This document shows, in pieces, positions 62,846 to 64,000 of a stretch of DNA of 64,000 nt. Under the pieces are notes generated by a model. The model searched no databases and was not told where the DNA came from. It saw only the letters and a program-made list of their open reading frames with translations. The translations under genes and the position numbers were made by a program. Each line of letters begins with the position of its first letter. Within the stretch, counting starts at the first letter, position 1. The stretch spans positions 111,947 through 175,946 of the forward strand of contig CALEVN010000025.1 in assembly GCA_937924685.1 (NCBI GenBank), in the 5' to 3' direction. This DNA is from an uncultured Candidatus Altimarinota bacterium. GTDB lineage: Bacteria; Patescibacteriota; Gracilibacteria; BD1-5; JAGOOR01.

Positions 62846-63293
62846 ATCCACTGCACGAAAAATCGTGCAAGAAAATATCTCTTCTCTGAAAATCGAAGAG
62901 AAAATAAATGCCTCTCAAAAAATCTGTGATCAGCTGAGAGGTATAATACAGAAAGAAAAACCTCACACAATTATTACGTACCATCACCTCTCTGATGAGG
63001 TAGATATATCATCTATAAAAACTTGGTTTCAAAATATTGGCACTGTTGTTACTGTCAGTCAGGATGGCTCGTTTGAGAGTTTTGATGATGATGCAAATAT
63101 TATTGCTCTCATACCCGGCAGAGCCTTTACTAAAAATGGAAAGAGAATCGGAAGAGGAAGTGGATACTATGATGAGTTCATAGCCCATCATCCGAAAATA
63201 AAAACCATTGGCATATGCTTCGAATGTCAGCTCTTCGAAGACCTCCCTGAAGATATATGGGACAAAAGAATGGCTCAGGTTGTATTTGGATAA
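62814..63293 (+). CDS. 5-formyltetrahydrofolate cyclo-ligase family protein
   Basis: 159 residues. RKIVQENISSLKIEEKINASQKI matches the N-terminal helix, and IALIPGRAFTKNGKRIGRGSGYYDEF is the hallmark PGxAFDxxGxRLGxGxGYYDR, with some changes (Thr for Asp at the first acidic position). It converts 5-formyl-THF to 5,10-methenyl-THF. The start is inside the end of mltG (32-nt overlap). No TGA. Short for the family, so possibly a degenerate or specialised member. Confidence 0.88.
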   Translation: MNKINPPTSDKSTARKIVQENISSLKIEEKINASQKICDQLRGIIQKEKPHTIITYHHLSDEVDISSIKTWFQNIGTVVTVSQDGSFESFDDDANIIALIPGRAFTKNGKRIGRGSGYYDEFIAHHPKIKTIGICFECQLFEDLPEDIWDKRMAQVVFG

Positions 63294-63312
63294 AATAAAT
63301 TACAATAGGACT

Positions 63313-64000
63313 ATGAATTTTTGGCAAAAAACAAAAAGATTTATAGCTCCAGCTTGTGTCTCAAAAAAGACACTTTTTTTACAAATATTTTTGCATATTG
63401 TTTACCAATTTTGACCCATCATACCTGTTCTCATTATCATGAAAATGGGGAGAAATGAAATTATGAGCGATGTATTTGTTTATAGTATTTGTACATATGT
63501 AGTTCTCTGAGCTGTCATAGTACGTTATTTACGAGAGTACTATTGGGCTATTCCAGGTTATGAAGTAGCTAAATATCTCACTCAAAAATATATATACACA
63601 GTCCTAAAAAAAGAAAATATCGAATATGAAAAATTTGGTACCGGAAGAATGCTCTCTATTTTTGAAAAGTGAATCCATGTCTGGTATGGCTATCTCACGA
63701 GTCTGATTGTTTTTATGGTGAAGTTTGGAATTATAGGCATCTTTATATGTTGGAGGATGTACGTTATTAATAGCATGTACCTTCCTGTTGTTATTGTAGC
63801 TACTTGTATGCTTATCTGATGGCTCTATACAAATAACACAAAAGCACTCCATTGGAAAAAAATACTAAAGGAATCAGAAACAAAACACACAAAACATCTA
63901 GTAAGAATTTTTATGTCAAAGTTTGAAATCCTGCAAAATAAAAAATCCAAACAAGAGGAAACAGTATTGGGACAAAATTTCGACGAACAATATATCTATG
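63313..64000 (+). CDS. ABC exporter, N-terminal membrane part (3' end cut by window edge)
   Basis: 229 residues to the window edge. Hydrophobic segments near 22-43 (LFLQIFLHIVYQFGPIIPVLIIM), 55-70, 127-145 (YLTSLIVFMVKFGIIGIF) and 153-170 (YLPVVIVATCMLIGWLYT) follow the type I exporter pattern. YLTQKYIYTVLKKENIEYEKFGTGRMLSIFEKG fits the coupling-helix region of bacterial ABC exporters (GtGrLlSi-x-x-G). Four TGA glycines. The nucleotide-binding domain would lie beyond 64000, so the substrate is unknown. Confidence 0.75.

Overview
The window reads as a bacterial chromosome segment from a Candidate Phyla Radiation (Patescibacteria) lineage that reads UGA as glycine (NCBI code 25), i.e. Gracilibacteria (BD1-5) or Absconditabacteria (SR1). 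Read with the standard code, most genes break at in-frame TGA. Read with TGA=Gly, they join into full-length proteins, and the TGA codons fall where the family requires glycine: both Walker A glycines of an OLD nuclease, LGIDPGT of RuvC, AGRG of RNase HII, YSILGI of DnaJ, KGRPGW of CysRS. Every complete gene I could close ends in TAA or TAG. There is no rRNA, CRISPR array or recognisable insertion sequence.

Layout. 1-7.1 kb: an MBL-fold RNase, an rRNA methyltransferase, a DUF192 protein, cysS, tsaB, a PH-domain protein, ung (carrying an in-frame palindromic insertion) and a P-loop kinase. 7.1-7.4 kb: tRNA-Arg between duplicated tRNA pieces. 7.5-15 kb: a VirD4/TraG-like ATPase, an exported protein, an RRM protein, a cytochrome b5-like lipoprotein, an SPFH protein, an unknown CxxC protein and a RumA-type methyltransferase. 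15-16.1 kb: tRNA-Gly with its tail/hairpin module, then a TrmB-like regulator. 16.2-23.3 kb: four tandem ~580-residue cysteine-rich paralogues of unknown function. 23.3-31.9 kb: a second VirD4-like ATPase, a CYTH protein beside an AbiEi-like protein, gatA, an OLD-family ATPase/TOPRIM nuclease and two small unknown proteins; this is the most accessory stretch. 32-39.3 kb: ligA, a thioredoxin-like lipoprotein, a methyltransferase, a NYN protein and a repeat-solenoid protein with 22 TGA codons. 39.3-52.8 kb: mainly housekeeping genes (rnhB, rel, a holA-like gene, def, ruvC, tatD, recO, atpD, atpC, dnaJ) plus envelope proteins. 52.8-57.4 kb: a PilM-like / baseplate-J-like / TPR cluster, rlmN and tRNA-Val with two tail modules. 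57.6-64 kb: a SIMPL protein, tsaD, sufD, a glutaredoxin-like gene, a SpoU methyltransferase, tsaC, mltG, 5-FTHF cyclo-ligase and the start of an ABC exporter.

How the genes fit together. The core content is translation and tRNA modification (three t6A genes), DNA repair (Ung, LigA, RuvC, RecO), Fe-S assembly and envelope biogenesis. The two VirD4-like ATPases and the PilM-like cluster are the kind of surface or DNA-transfer machinery expected of small host-associated bacteria. The most unusual items are: (i) hairpins with constant flanks and loop but variable complementary arms, joined to duplicated tRNA 3' tails at all three tRNA loci; (ii) the tandem cysteine-rich family; (iii) the TGA-dense solenoid gene; (iv) the AbiEi/CYTH pair; (v) the palindromic insertion inside ung.
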